Source: Motacilla alba alba (taxonomy: Eukaryota > Chordata > Aves > Passeriformes > Motacillidae). From it: 64,000 nt of DNA. The translations under genes were made by a program, and so were the position numbers. This document shows, one piece after another, positions 12,528 through 25,279 of this stretch (the first letter of the stretch is position 1; each line of letters begins with the position of its first letter). The stretch is taken from contig NC_052045.1 in the NCBI RefSeq assembly GCF_015832195.1, positions 2,418,001 to 2,482,000 of the forward strand, given 5' to 3'. The notes beneath the pieces were generated by a model. The model saw only the letters and a program-made list of their open reading frames with translations. It was not told the origin of the DNA and ran no database searches.

Positions 12528-12720
12528 TGGACTCGGGGTCGGAGTTGCCGTCTCCCTCCGTGCGGCTGTTGGGGGACGCCTGCTCGTAGAACTCGTCCTG
12601 GGGGAAGCCCAGGGGCAGCGGGTGGGACGTGCTGGCCCCGCTCGTGGGCTCGTGGTCGCCGAGCCCGCTGTCACTGCAGCTTTCCTGGGAGCCATCTGGC
12701 AGGTGGAAGGTGACACGGCG
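12528..12720 (-). CDS. PCDH11X: Internal exon of a delta-1 protocadherin, cytoplasmic tail (CM3 region); PCDH11X favoured, PCDH9 alternative
   Basis: Read on the minus strand, this 193-nt exon encodes about 64 residues beginning [14 protein letters not shown], continuing [10 protein letters not shown] and ending [12 protein letters not shown]. Delta-1 protocadherins (PCDH1, 7, 9, 11) are single-pass homophilic adhesion proteins with seven cadherin repeats. Their intracellular CM3 motif, RRVTF, docks protein phosphatase 1 alpha. The exon therefore encodes cytoplasmic signalling tail, not adhesion domain. It opens after a CAG acceptor and closes at a GTAAGTG donor, leaving one base (phase 1) for the next exon. 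The first half matches human PCDH9 best from memory. The second half ([19 protein letters not shown]) and the leftover A at the donor fit PCDH11. Because bird and human PCDH9 are expected to be nearly identical, the differences favour PCDH11X. Family is near certain; the paralogue is roughly 60:40. Its third positions are strikingly GC-rich against AT-rich introns. No neighbouring exon was found in the window. Confidence 0.85.
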
Positions 12721-12752
12721 CTGGGGCTACAAGGAAGGAACAAGAATGACAA
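12721..12752 (-). promoter_or_regulatory. Splice acceptor with polypyrimidine tract and two AG sites 6 nt apart
   Basis: On the minus strand a pyrimidine-rich stretch (TTCTTGTTCCTTCCTTG) leads to a first AG at 12728-12727 and a second AG at 12722-12721. Using the second gives an exon starting Arg-Arg-Val-Thr-Phe in phase 0, the join that best fits the family (a Gln supplied by the previous exon). Using the first adds CCCCAG, that is Pro-Gln, in frame. Both look usable. Confidence 0.7.
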
Positions 12753-14099
12753 CGGTTTCCACCACGGTAATCGCTCAACGCAGCCAATTTAGGAAATGTA
12801 TGATTTTGGTTATCTGCCGAGGACGCTTTACCCAGAGTTGTGCACAATTTCAGGCTTTCATGAGCTGTTTTCAAACCCGCTGCACCTGACAGCACTGCTT
12901 GCTGCTGTTTTTTAAAAATGTAAGCCCTGATGCAAAATGAAAGACACCTCAAACTAAAGAGATTCTGTCAGACTTCACAAGTCTTTGGATACCTTTTGAA
13001 TATTGACTTGGAGATTTCAATCACTTTTTGAGGCTCAATTTATTTCACTGCTGAGTTTTCTAGTTTTCAAAAAAACATTTTCTTTCCCATTAAAAGCTGT
13101 TCCACACTTTTGGGCCTAAAAAATGTGACACATTTATAATGCTGTTGGATTCTTCTGAGGCAGAGAAAGAACAAACAACAACAAGTCTTCTGTATTGAAA
13201 ACAATTTTAATAGATTTTGCACAGGCGTTAAGCTAATGAATGAAAAGCAGATTCCCCTGCTCTCCTTCAGACATTTCATTACAACTCCTTTGATTTTCAT
13301 TGTACCACAGACCTGTAGCCTAACTGTAAAGGGCTGGAAGCTGGGAACCAGGCAGCTGAGGATGGAAAGCATCTCAGCCCAGACGTGGAAGGAAGGGCCA
13401 GATGAAACAAATAACCATGCACGGGACAGAGTTTTCATTGCCTAAGTGGCCCTGCATGATTTAGGAACTGAATAACTGAAATTTAAATCTCTCCTAGTAT
13501 AAAAAGAAAATATGAACAAAAAATAGGCAGCTCTCCTGGTCACTTTGATGTGTCTGATATCCGTGTTTTGCAAACTTGAAACAGGAAGATTCAAAAAAAC
13601 CCCAGAAAACAAACTGTTTCAAATATTCTTAGGTTGTTGTTACTCAAAATTCCATTTGAAAGGCAATGCAAAACTTTCTGGATGCAGAACTGCTGGGATT
13701 AGCAAAATTGAAGACCAGACTTTTGACGCAATTATGCAAAAAAAGTATATAATGTTTATAACAGAGCAGATGTTGTCAGGGGTCCCTCGATACTTGGTTC
13801 CTATAGGGTGGCGGTGTTGAAAACATTCAATTACACTGAGTTTTTGCTAATTACGTTGAGTTTCCAGCTCCTCCACTGTTGCAAGTCTCTTTTTGTCACA
13901 GTGCCATTGTTACACATGCCCACAGACAGCTGCTCTGCAGCGTGTGCAGCAAGGAACACGGCAGCACCAGCCTCACCTGTGCAATCCCTGACAGATGAGA
14001 GTGACAGCACTTCCTAACAGCTACCAGTAAGACACTCAGGGCTTTCCCAGAAAACCTGTTTCAGTGCCTCACCACTGCTAATGGAGAGCTTCTCTTCTA

Positions 14100-15218
14100 A
14101 TGTGGAACCTGCCTCTTTCTTGTTACAAAATAAATCACTTCTTCAGTCCCATCCATCATGGTCTGCTTATTCCCACTCATCTTTCTGGCATTTGGCACTT
14201 TATTCTGCTTCAGAATAAACAGACCTTATTATTTCAATCTGCCTGGTGCTCCTGCTCTCTCCGGCTGCTCCCCCTGTGCAGGAGCTCGCTCACAGCTCTG
14301 TGCTCTGCCCAAAACCTGCACCCAGCTCCAGCCAAGGTCCTGACAGCCCTGAGCAGGATCACTTCTCACCTCCTGCAGGCTCCTCTGCCATGGCAGCACA
14401 ACACATTTGTGTCCTTGCCAACCACCATAATGCCCAGGTCCTCTTTATTGATCCCTCTCCTTGTTCCCTTTTTGGTTATTGCCATCGATTGCTGCAGCCT
14501 AAGAGTGGCACTTTGCATTCATTGTTCCTGCCATTCCCTTTTTCCAGATGATTTCATCCATTGCCTTGCAGTCCTGCTTTCCTGTTTATCAAATTTGCAG
14601 GCTTTGGACTCTCCCTCATTTGGCAGATCTTTGAGAAACACTGGAACAGATCAAGCCAAGACGCTGCAGTTGAGCTCTGAAGAGCTGAACACAGAGTGGC
14701 TCCCAGATCCATGGGGTGGAAATGGGAGAGGACAACCCCTCTGTGACTGCTGGGACAGCCTGGCAGCCCACTGGGAAAAGGTTCAGGTGGTGACAGGGTC
14801 ACAGCTAACACCCACAAGAGCCCCCGTTGCACTTTTGGGGTCACCAGAAGGAGTGCTCACTGAACTCCACAGCTGGCTGCCTGCAGCTGCCCCAGGGCCC
14901 CCTGCACCCTGGCTGCGAGAGTGCTCCTGCTCCTCCTGCTGCCTTTTCCCACCACAGCTGGATGGAAATGCATGGAGTGTCTCTGCACAGCCCAAAAAAA
15001 CAGATGGAGCCATAGAAATTACTGGTATGTCCTATTCCACTCCACTCCAGCTGCCTCTCAGAGCCCTATCCACACCAGCAGTGTCAATCAATTCTCTCCT
15101 CAAAGCCCAAATAAGCGAAGTTGTGTTGAGTTCATCCAGTGAAATCATTCCTGCAATGTTTCTCATTCACTCCCTGCATTCAAAACTGCACCCAGCTTGC
15201 ACAGATGTACAGCTATGA
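14100..15218 (+). other. Unexplained 372-codon open reading frame, probably not a gene
   Basis: Apart from the frames generated by the 17-bp minisatellite, this is the longest open frame in the window. The predicted protein is rich in Ser, Leu, Cys and Pro, with hydrophobic patches around residues 50-60 and 118-135. It has no domain or motif that I recognise, no clear signal peptide, and no convincing promoter or splice signals. It lies in the opposite orientation about 1.4 kb upstream of the protocadherin exon. Overlapping alternative frames are also open here, which argues for stop-poor, GC-richer base composition rather than selection. A decayed processed pseudogene or lncRNA exon remains possible. 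Confidence 0.15.
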
Positions 15219-18200
15219 CATGTGGAAAGGGAAAATGCTATTTCTTTCATCTGAAATGAGTTTGGTATTCACAGTATGAGAAAAAATCCACCTCCATTGC
15301 ATGAGCTGTTTGTAAAGGCTGGATTTTGTGAGGTTTGCACTGCCTTTGTGTTGTGTTATATGCTCTCCTCACCAAGCTACCAGTGAATTTTAAGTGTTCT
15401 TAAAGCATTTTGAGCCCAAGTTTTAGCATTAGACACCAATACTAACGTTTGAAAATGCCTGGGAGCACAATGGTTGTTGCTCTGTACAACTGGTTTCTAC
15501 TTTGTGCATCTGGGGTTCACTGAGTGTAAACAAAGGAATATTTCTTTTCAGGGTTCAGTGTCAAAATACAGCAGAAGGTTTAAACCAGCTGACAGTAGAG
15601 GAGACCTGAAAGTCACCAACACTTTTTTAACTGCCTAGCCTAGTAAGACAAAACAAATCCCATAACCCAAGCAAAATTAAAAATGTCTCTAACTAACCCT
15701 CACGTTCAGTTAAAAATGGTAAATATTTAGCTGCATAAATTGAGATGCTATTAGCCAGAAAGATCAGACCCATATGATTTAAAATCAACTGGCATCAGCT
15801 AAAGGCTCATGATATTACATTTGATTGTGTCCCTGAGTGTGTCACACCTGATAACACTGATGACAGAGCACTTCCAGAAAAATTCATCAAGATGAAAAAA
15901 AACCCCAGCTATTCCTCTCCATGGCAGTGCTGCCATTTCCTTAATTCATGCAGGCATCAGACAACGATCTGGAACAAGTAATTCTAATAAAATTTTGCCA
16001 AAAGCCGGGACTTATCTTCTGTCACAATTATTTTGGAAATTTCCTCCTTGAGGCATTTAAATTTCAATTTATAAGATTACAAAATATCCTCAGTCTCCAG
16101 CTGCTTTTCTATTTATCTCCAAAGGGAGCCAGCACCGATAGTAATAGAATAACAAGGATTATGGTTTGTTTTATTTATCTGGATGACAGTTGGTATACTT
16201 TTTCAAAAAGAGAGAAATGCAAGTAAACCTATTATGTATTCTTAGAGGATTCTGATGTAGGAACTTGTAATACAGACAATTAAACTGATAGGGGACAATG
16301 AAGTGAAAATTTAAGGGGAAAAAAAAAACCCATGCAGCAGTCTAGAGTTTCTCTGCCACATTTAAAAATATTAAATTACTCTTTATTGGCATGAGAAAAG
16401 CATTTTGCTTGCAGAGATGTCACAGACCAGACACAAATGCTGTCAGAGGTCTCAGATGGCATTCACTGCCTTTGGTAAAAGCTGAGTGTGTCTGGAGGGA
16501 TCAAATTATCTCAGAAAACCGCAAACCTTTTACTCTCATTATTGAAATTTATATGAAGACTGATCAAAGCCCCAAACTATTCTGTGTTCAATCTTTCACT
16601 ACAATAATTAGACTGTGGCAGTGGGAATAATAAAAGATGAGTCTGAGTAAATAGCTTTGGATACACTGAAGGGATGATTTCTGGTATTATACACCAGGGG
16701 TTAGCCAATTTATAATCAAAAAGTAAAAAAAAGGTAATAGAAAAAGCAGCAGATATCAACTGAGGAACATTAAACTATTAACCTTATTATCTTCATTCAT
16801 TGAAGCAAATTAATATCCATTTAAAAGGAGATCATAAAGAAAAAACATTACTTTTTAATTTATGCTGAATTAATTATATTATTTAGATGATAATTCTGAT
16901 TTAAAACAGACCTTATTTAGGAGATGCTGTGAGACAGCACAAAAGAACAAGACTACTTCAACATTTCTCTCCACTATTAGCAGCCAGTAAATAAAGGAGT
17001 AGTCAAATAAATTTTTAATTTTCTCTGTCGCTTGTTTACTTCAAGTGTTAGGAAGGTATGGAATAACTTAAATAACCAGAAAACAGCTATCTTCAAGTAC
17101 AAGCAGTAAAGAAGATCCCTAATCAAACTACAATTTCCAGCTCCTATCTTTTTATCCTCAACTATCACCTTTTGTTCCAAAACAGCAATTTTTGTTGCAG
17201 AGGCTTTCATTGAGACAAACAGGACCCAGCAACTATCAGTGCAAAATTCTCAGAATAACATTAAAACAAACAGCCTGAGAGGATCCAGCCATAAACCCAG
17301 TGGGAAATATGTCTTTGTGTTGCAACTCAACAGAGACAAGCCAGTATTTTCATTTTTCCTTTCCCCATACAGAGTAGAGTCGAGCACAACAAACACAGCT
17401 CAAAGAGTTTTTCTTAACTCTTTCATAAGTCTGTATTTCCTGTAAGTTTTGCAGCCTGGCACATTAAATCTAAGAACTTACTACATTATTTTGATGGCTT
17501 TGTCATAGGCAAAATATGTAATACAGATCATTATAATTTTTCTCTCAAATTAAACTCCTCCATTTTTGCCAGCAGGGATCTGTATTTCTCTTGGATATCT
17601 ACAAAGATACCAAATTGCTCACCATTATCACCACAAACAGAAACACTTCATCAGCAACACATCACTCTTGCATTCACCTCTTCTAATTTAGCAGTGATCT
17701 TTTATGATTTATTTAATGGGTCCTGCGGTGATCTTGCATAGGAGTGGGTTTGGTTTTTGGGTTTGAGGGTTTTTGCTTGGTTGGGTTTTTTCAAAAAGAA
17801 AAATGAAGGGCTCATCTTCTGGGGGAAGGAAAGAGGAATTGTGCAAAGCGACAATGCCCAGCTGATTTCAGAAGTCCAAGCCCAGTGCACATTAAAATCA
17901 TTTTTTTCCCTACCTCACATAAAAAGAACCACTCCCAGCTACTGCCAACACTAATAACCTGAATTATCATCTCACACAGATAAGACTTGGTGAACAAGGC
18001 CTTCTTTTCATTGAACAAGTTCAGATGTTCCAGCAACTGCCCCGAATTTATTGGTTGCTTCCCTTTCAGCTCCTGATTGTCTGTTTGTTTGTCAAATCAA
18101 ACAGGCCTGCTGGTTTCCCAATTTACCATTTTTACCCTTTTGAATTCTGGCAAGACTTTGCATTTTCAGCTCTTTAAAACTTCCAAAAGAAATCCAATAG

Positions 18201-21200
18201 AATCCTTTTGACATTCTTGTTATAAATTTTTCTAGTCCTCCTAATTTAATCTCGTTAACATTAGTAACTGGTATCTTACACCCTCACTAATTACTAAGGG
18301 AGAATACAGCATCTGGATGCCTTCTGAAGAAGAGAAGATTTGATAAATACTTTTGTTTTTTCTCACTGTGATTAAAAGTCCAACTGTTCCACAGTAGTAT
18401 AAGAGAAGTAAATAGTTTTAGGCTTTCATTTTTATTGATTTAAATAACTCCTCCCACTTTGTTAATTTATTTAGATGCAGGAAGCATAACCTATTAATTT
18501 CAAAAAGGCAAATAAAAGCTGGGTTGGCTGCCCAGACAAAATTCAACATGGGTGATTATCTCAGACAGATTTGTACATTTTCAATGAAAGAATTACTCCC
18601 TCCACAGAAAACCAGCAGAACAGACGGTGCCCCTACACCTGCTCAAATGGAAATGACTTCAAATTGTCAGATCTTATAGCTGGATTCACTCACACAAAGA
18701 ATTCTCTCAAGTGATGAGAAATAATCTCGCAGGACTATCTTGTACCTCCAGCACTCACTTACTCGGGTGCCTTTTAGGACTCACACGTTCAGGTCCCTGC
18801 AGGCTCCTCTTGCAGGCAGCTAGAACTGCAGGGAGCTGATAAGGGAAATGTCAGATATTGCAGCTCCTGGCCACTGCAAGAGAGCTCCGTGAAACCCTTC
18901 CCGTGCAGGCAGGGAAAAGAAGGGGTTTGTAACCAACACTTGGCTTCAAGAAGCAAATCTTCCATTTTTTACTGAAGTAACCAGTGGCTGAGCCAACACT
19001 CCCATCGTCCTCTCGCAGCGCTGAGGTCATGGAACAAACCCATTCCCCAAATCATTGCTGAACAAACCCATTATGAACCTGGAACTTCACAAATTTCTGA
19101 TTAACAACTTCAAAGGGTATTTATTTCCAGACACTAATCCTCGTTGTACCAGAGTATCTCTCATAAGACTTTCCCCAGCAACATTTAGCAATTAAATTGT
19201 GTTTTCTGGGCTTCCTGAAATAACAACAAAGAAGTGAAATAAAAAGCAAATAAAACTGAAAATAACATTTAAAGCATGTCAAACATTTTATTTAGCTTTT
19301 GAAAGGCAGTTATTGTATGCTAGATGTCAAAATGATAACTGAAAGCATGCTTTTTAAAGTTTAATTTATCTAAGCCTTCAATTTGACATGTGATTAAATT
19401 AAAATTACACATGAAAGTTGCACTATGGCTGTGCTGCTGCTAAGTTTGAAAAAGAGGAAAATATCAATTCTGATTTTTTTCTTTAATACATTCTTCAACT
19501 TCCATCATCTTTGGTGCTATCATCTTGAATGCTTGATATCTGATAGGCAAAGCCATTTTATAGTCAAAAGAACAGAATAATAAACAATAATACAGAAGGA
19601 GTTCAGCAATATTTGACATCACTTCTGACTGCTGCCCCAGCAGCAGGAGCCTTTTCCAGCAGAAATATTGATTGGGTTTTATCAGAATTGTGAATTCTTT
19701 GTGTTAATATTGAAACGGAGGAGAATTTCTACTTTCATAAACATACATGGGGCTCTAATTTGATTCTGCTAATTATACATTTCAGTCGTGGCTCGGGTAA
19801 ATAAATTTCATGTTTCTTCATGAGAAGGTATGGACTCATGGAATGATATATGTTCCAGAGAATTACTCACAGACCTCCCAGTGAGGTCCTTTTGTGTCAG
19901 TCAAGGCTGAGCCTTAGATGCAGCCCTGAGGAGGTCATTAGGGCTGGAGAGACCTGGAAGAAACCTCGAGGACCTGATCCTATTTCCCTTTGCCACCTTT
20001 TTCCCCTGTTCAGTTTTCCTGTACAGGTCAAATCTTTCTGAAGCAACGCTGGTGTGTGTAACCCCAGGAGCTGAACAAGGGCTCACTGGAAGCAGCCTGG
20101 AAATGTGCCTTCATCGTGTTTGAGGCAGGAAATGGAGCTGTTCTTATCAGTGCTTCCCAGAAAAAGGGACTTCTACCTAACTTTGGTTTTTTGGCTTGCA
20201 AGTGTGCCGAAGTCAGAAGCAAAATAAGATTTGTGCAAGGGCTGTTCTTAGCTGCTCCAGTTCAAGCAGTGGTGCAACTTCAGCTGCATTTCCCTCTATA
20301 AAATAAAATCTTCCCTCCCAGTGTGGATGATTATAAAGCACTTTATATAATACAGACCAGCAGTAACTTTATGTTTGATTTGCACTCATTTAGCTGTTGA
20401 ATTGAACTCATTTTATTATGGTTAAAAAAAATTAAAAACAAAAAAGCCAAAAGGAGCCTTTTAAAGTGAGTAACAAGGCAGCTCTTTGGCATGTCGCTAT
20501 CTCACTCCATTTCTTATGACAGCACACCTTTATTATAACAGCATTTCATTTGTTGTAACAGGAAATCTATAATGTTTGATATCAAGTGTTTGATTAGCTA
20601 GAATGGGAATTGATGAGAGATAAAATGCAAGGATAAAATGAATATATTTCATGCAGCTGTCAATTAAAGCATCTTGCTCTTTCTGGAGAAGAGAAAGAAT
20701 TGACGAAAAGTTTTCCCTTGCCCAAAATGGACTTTGAGGAAACTCAAGACCTTCTTAGACAGCAGTGAAAGCATTCTCTTTTCTGCCCTCTGTATCAGAG
20801 AGTTATCCTTGCAACAGTTATCCTTGTGGCCTTGAGAAAATGTCTTTTAACCACCTTGATTCCCCTCCTTAATTTTAAATTTACAGTGTGCTGGCCACCG
20901 AGGTCACCTCTCTTACTCAGCTATACTTACTCCACCTTTAGGTGAACTGGTTAAGGAAGAAGCAGGAGTTACCAAGAAAACCTGCTGGCATATATAAAAT
21001 AAAGCTCTAGGCCAAAATTTGCAAGCAGTGAGGCAGTTCATGCTGCATTTGATTTGCACAAAGTGAATTCCAGCATCCTAGGATGGACACTTTTACCAGC
21101 AGGACACTCTCCAGCGGACTCCAGTGGTCCAGGAAAATTCCTTTGGATCAAGAAAACTTCCACTAAAAGTTTTGTCCTGACATTCCCTTTCCAATTGTAA

Positions 21201-24200
21201 GATAAAAGTTTTGCTCTCAATAAGAGAAGTCATTCCAGATACTGAAATAAAGGAATTTTTCTCTGGTACACTTTACATTCTTTCAATCTTCTCTTGCTGT
21301 AAATAGGAAAGATTCTGGGTGATAAATGCTATGGTGAACAATACTTTGGTTTTGTTTTAAACATCTGAAAGATCTATTTTTCTCTCCAAGTTGTTTTAAG
21401 AAAGAGGATTGTGTTGCATTTGATTAAAGTCAGAAATCTCCCCTTTCCATCACTATTTTCACAGCTTATATTATCAGGGTGATAATGAATAAGATTTAGC
21501 TGTTATTTACAGTAGAATACATGAAATATTCAAAGTTACTAGAGTCTAACTACATGCTAATAATGCATTCTTAAATGGATGTCTGAAATATCTATTTGCA
21601 AATGGGAAGAATTTTGCAAATTGAAGAGCTGCACTGTATCACTGAGATCATCCCTCGCTCCTCCAGAGCGATGCCTCTGCAATTGCCCCTTCAGATAATC
21701 AGAATATATAACTGTCTTTCACAATTCACCACTTGTGTCATTTCAGCAAAGCAAAATATAAAGCCATTAGCCTTCCCTTGTTCCTTAAATCTTCCCAGCT
21801 TATTTCCATATTCAGTGCAGCCATTCTTCAGCCGTGTTAAGATTACTCACTCATCTTGGAGCAAAACACAGCGGCACAAATTGCTGAGGAAATGCAGCAC
21901 ACGTTGGTTTGCAGGAAGGAATGATGCACTTCTGGGTGAGGGACATGGAGAGGATCCAGCTGAAGGCTGGGGAAGGTTTTTTGTGCTCACAGCCAGCCCA
22001 GAGCTGCTATTTCAGCTGAGCAGGGGACAGCTGCCCTTGTGCCATGCCACCACCCACACGAGGGACTCGCGCTCTGCAGCCCCACTGAGAGCTCAGCTCT
22101 GAGCAAGCTCAGCTCTGGGCTGGGCTCTGTCACCAGGACCTGGCTCTGCAAAGCCCAGACCTGCACCTGGGCACTCCCCTGGCAGACAGGGCAAGGTGTG
22201 GGCTGCAGCCACACGCAGGACCAGAAACCCAGGCAGATCTTCACTTGGTAACTGCAGCAGCTGAGGGAGAGGTGCTAATGCAAAAATACACAAAGCACCA
22301 AGAGGAGAAAGGAGAGAAGTCCTAAAAGTGAGGACTGGGCATCTCTGGAGGGCAGCTCCTCCTCACAGGGCTGCTGACTGCACAGCCCAGACACCCAGAG
22401 CCCCTGTCACAGCACTGAGCAGAGCAGAGGACTGCTTAAAACCAGCTTGGTCCCAAGCCTTTTACTGCATAAACCCCAAAACTGCACTGCTGTGTACTCG
22501 TAAGTAGCACAATCCTCAGTCTGAGCCCCTGCACCTTTGGAAAGTTCTGGAGTGGCCCAAAGAGCTGAGAAACCTGAGGGGCTGGGGAGGGAAGGCCAAG
22601 AGCACAGCTAATGCTGCTCCTGCAGCTCCCTGGGTGCTCTCAGAGCTACCTCTGTTTCCTCACCTGCCACACACCTCTACAATCTGCAATTAACACCTCT
22701 ACAATCACTATTTCAGGATTATTCAAACTTCATGTACAGCTCAGTTAAATCAGAGGTAAATATTATCCTCCGTACAAACCACATTAAACTTGCAACCCAT
22801 AAATCTGAAGTACTTTTGCAAGGCTGACACCAAGGTCAGGATCAGGAAAGGCAGCTGCTTGCCCTGCTTGATCCAGAAAGGCAGAAATCCCTTGTAAAAC
22901 GCAGCCGTGGAGGAGCAAATGCAGGGCTTTAGGTGTGCTCTGTGCTCCTGCAGCTCAGGGGAAGGCAAACTGCTGTAGGTGCTTGAGAACCAGAGAGAAC
23001 TTTTGAATAAAGCAGTAGGAAAAGGCAACAACATTAATGAGGGCAAAGCTGGCACAAGTCATGTGGGTAACAGGGGGACGCTGTGGGCATGGGCACCTTC
23101 CTCACACAGCCACAGACCTGCACCCCTGCATCAATTACACTGCCCAAAACCCATGCTCAGTGCCCCGGTTGCTCACTCTGAAGTCATTGTCATGCAGAAA
23201 TTTTTCTGAGTAAAGAACTCAATTTAATTCTACTCTTTATCTTTGTTGGCATACGGCATCTGGGCTTTGCGCACAACAAAATGCACCTCGCACATTTTTC
23301 AGGCAAGAATATGTAAATACAAACTTGCAGCATAAAGCTTGTGCTCCTTCTCCCACTGTTTTTAATTAATTTGACCTTTGGGCCTATTTTTGTCAATTCA
23401 GAAGGCATATTGCAGTCAGAAAAAAAGCTATGGTGCAAATATTCCATTCTGCGAGTCACTTGCTAAACAAGTAAGCAATAGAGGAAAATCTATAGCACAC
23501 AATTAGCATTATGCTTTCCAATTATTTTCTTTACTTCACAAAACTCATTAATAACTTTTAGTAGGTAAAATTGCAGCTAGGAACCCTCCTACACCTCAAG
23601 TGCATTATATTCTACCTTTACCCAATAGAAATTCTTTTGATGTACTGGAAATCTTATTAATAGATTCACCAGAAAACAAGCATGTAAAGCTGGCAGAGGC
23701 AATTGCAAGAGCTAAAATGAATGTAAATGACAGATGAAAGAAAACTTCCACGCCGTTCAGATCAATACAAACAAAAGTGCTGCAGCAACCACAGCACAGA
23801 GATGAAGGGAATTCATCAAACTTGTGTTTCAGATTATTTGTCCTGTTCTAAATGCACCCTCTGTGGTTCGGAGCTGTGTTACCCAATTAATACTACATTA
23901 AGACTCACTCCTGCAGGGGCTTTTTCCTTCTGGTGCTGAAGAGAAGTTTCTCGGTGCACTCAGATCTGGGGGAATGTAGAGGCAGCTCCTTGCTTCTCAA
24001 GATTGTCATTTGGAAAGGCTGTAATCGCAGCACTCAATAATTTCCCAAATACTTAAGCCAGAATTAATTATCCCTGCTATTATTGCAGGAGTATGGATCT
24101 TACACTGGGTATGATGAAGGGAACGTGTGACAGAACATTTTATGGTGCTCAGAGCATGCAGTGGGTGTGCAAGGCACTTAAACCATCAGAAGCAACAAGC

Positions 24201-25236
24201 TCCTCTCCTTCAATTATATCTCAGTATGATCTGCAGACATCTGCAGAATCAGCTTTGCTCGTTTCGTGCTCTTTGTTGTTGCATTGTCAAACACATTCAG
24301 GACCCTTCTTTACACCAGAGACTAATCATAATTTTTTAAGAATCCTATTTTGTTTATATTGGTTCTCAGTGAAAAATTAGAGGAAAGCGAATGCTCATTG
24401 TTGAACATCTTGTGTTTGAACAGAGTTTGAAATGTGTTTTCATTAGGAGTCAGAAATCAACTTCAGCAACTCCCTTTAATGTAGTGAGTTTTAGAGTTTT
24501 CTGGCAGTTTTATATGATGTTGAGGAATCAAAAATATTGGTAGTTACGGTAACAGCTAATTGCCCAGGCTTCTTAAAAATCTATTTATTCAGAAGTGAGG
24601 GATTGCCGGAGGTGAGCCAGGAAGGGGAGGGAGAGCTGCACAACTGGTTAGAGGTGATTTAGCTGAAATACAAACTGTGATTTATGAGATATTTAGACAT
24701 TTTTGAGTTCCATAACAAAGAAAACACACAACCATGGTATTTGCAATGGGAGAAATCAAAACCACAAGGAGATGAAGCTCCAAACTCAGACCTTTGCACA
24801 GATCATAAGCTAAAGGAGCTTTGATCTCTTTCTTGTGCGTCGAAAAGAAGAAAAAAAAAACTTTTTTAAAAATAAAAAAACAACCACCTCTTCTCTGAAA
24901 ACCCAATGCCTGCCTGAGAGTCCGTGGAGTAATATTAAACTCTTGAAGTAGGCTCATGGTTTGAAAGAATGTTGGCAGCATTGCTTTGGTTTCAATGCAG
25001 TTCTTGGAGAAACCAGAAGCAAAGCTGCAGCCTGGAGCACGACAGCTGCCTCTTCCCAGGAGTTCAAAAGACTTGGGCTGTGTTGCTGTAGATACCTGAC
25101 ACACAGACAGGTTGGAGAAATGTCCCATCATGTCACTCTGGGACACGAAACAGAAAGACCTGGACACCGGATTTTCCAAGGCAAAAAAGAGGGAAGTTTA
25201 ATTCTGACTCCAACATTTATAGTTTTCCAAAAGTGA

Positions 25237-25279
25237 CAGTGCATTGGAGGGTGACAGTGCCACCTCTCCAATGACACTG
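25237..25279. other. Imperfect hairpin, 17-bp stem with two single-base bulges
   Basis: The arm CAGTGCATTGGAGGGTG (25237-25253) pairs with CACCTCTCCAATGACACTG (25261-25279). Every base pairs except two bulged bases in the second arm. The loop is about 7 nt. The stem is shorter than a normal miRNA precursor, so this is most likely a small inverted duplication. Confidence 0.6.

Noticed and set aside
12417..12752. 111-codon ORF in another minus-strand frame over the exon
   Set aside because: It is an out-of-frame shadow of the protocadherin exon. The family match lies in a different minus-strand frame (codon boundaries from 12720).
20800..20835. Direct repeat of GTTATCCTTG
   Set aside because: Two copies of 10 bases, 14 bp apart. 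Common by chance in AT-rich DNA and with no wider structure.
22672..22708. Direct repeat of ACACCTCTACAATC
   Set aside because: A single local duplication of 14 bases, with no evidence of an array or insertion.
24682..25179. 165-codon minus-strand ORF
   Set aside because: It includes an F/K-rich run from an A/T tract and no recognisable domain. Treated as chance.
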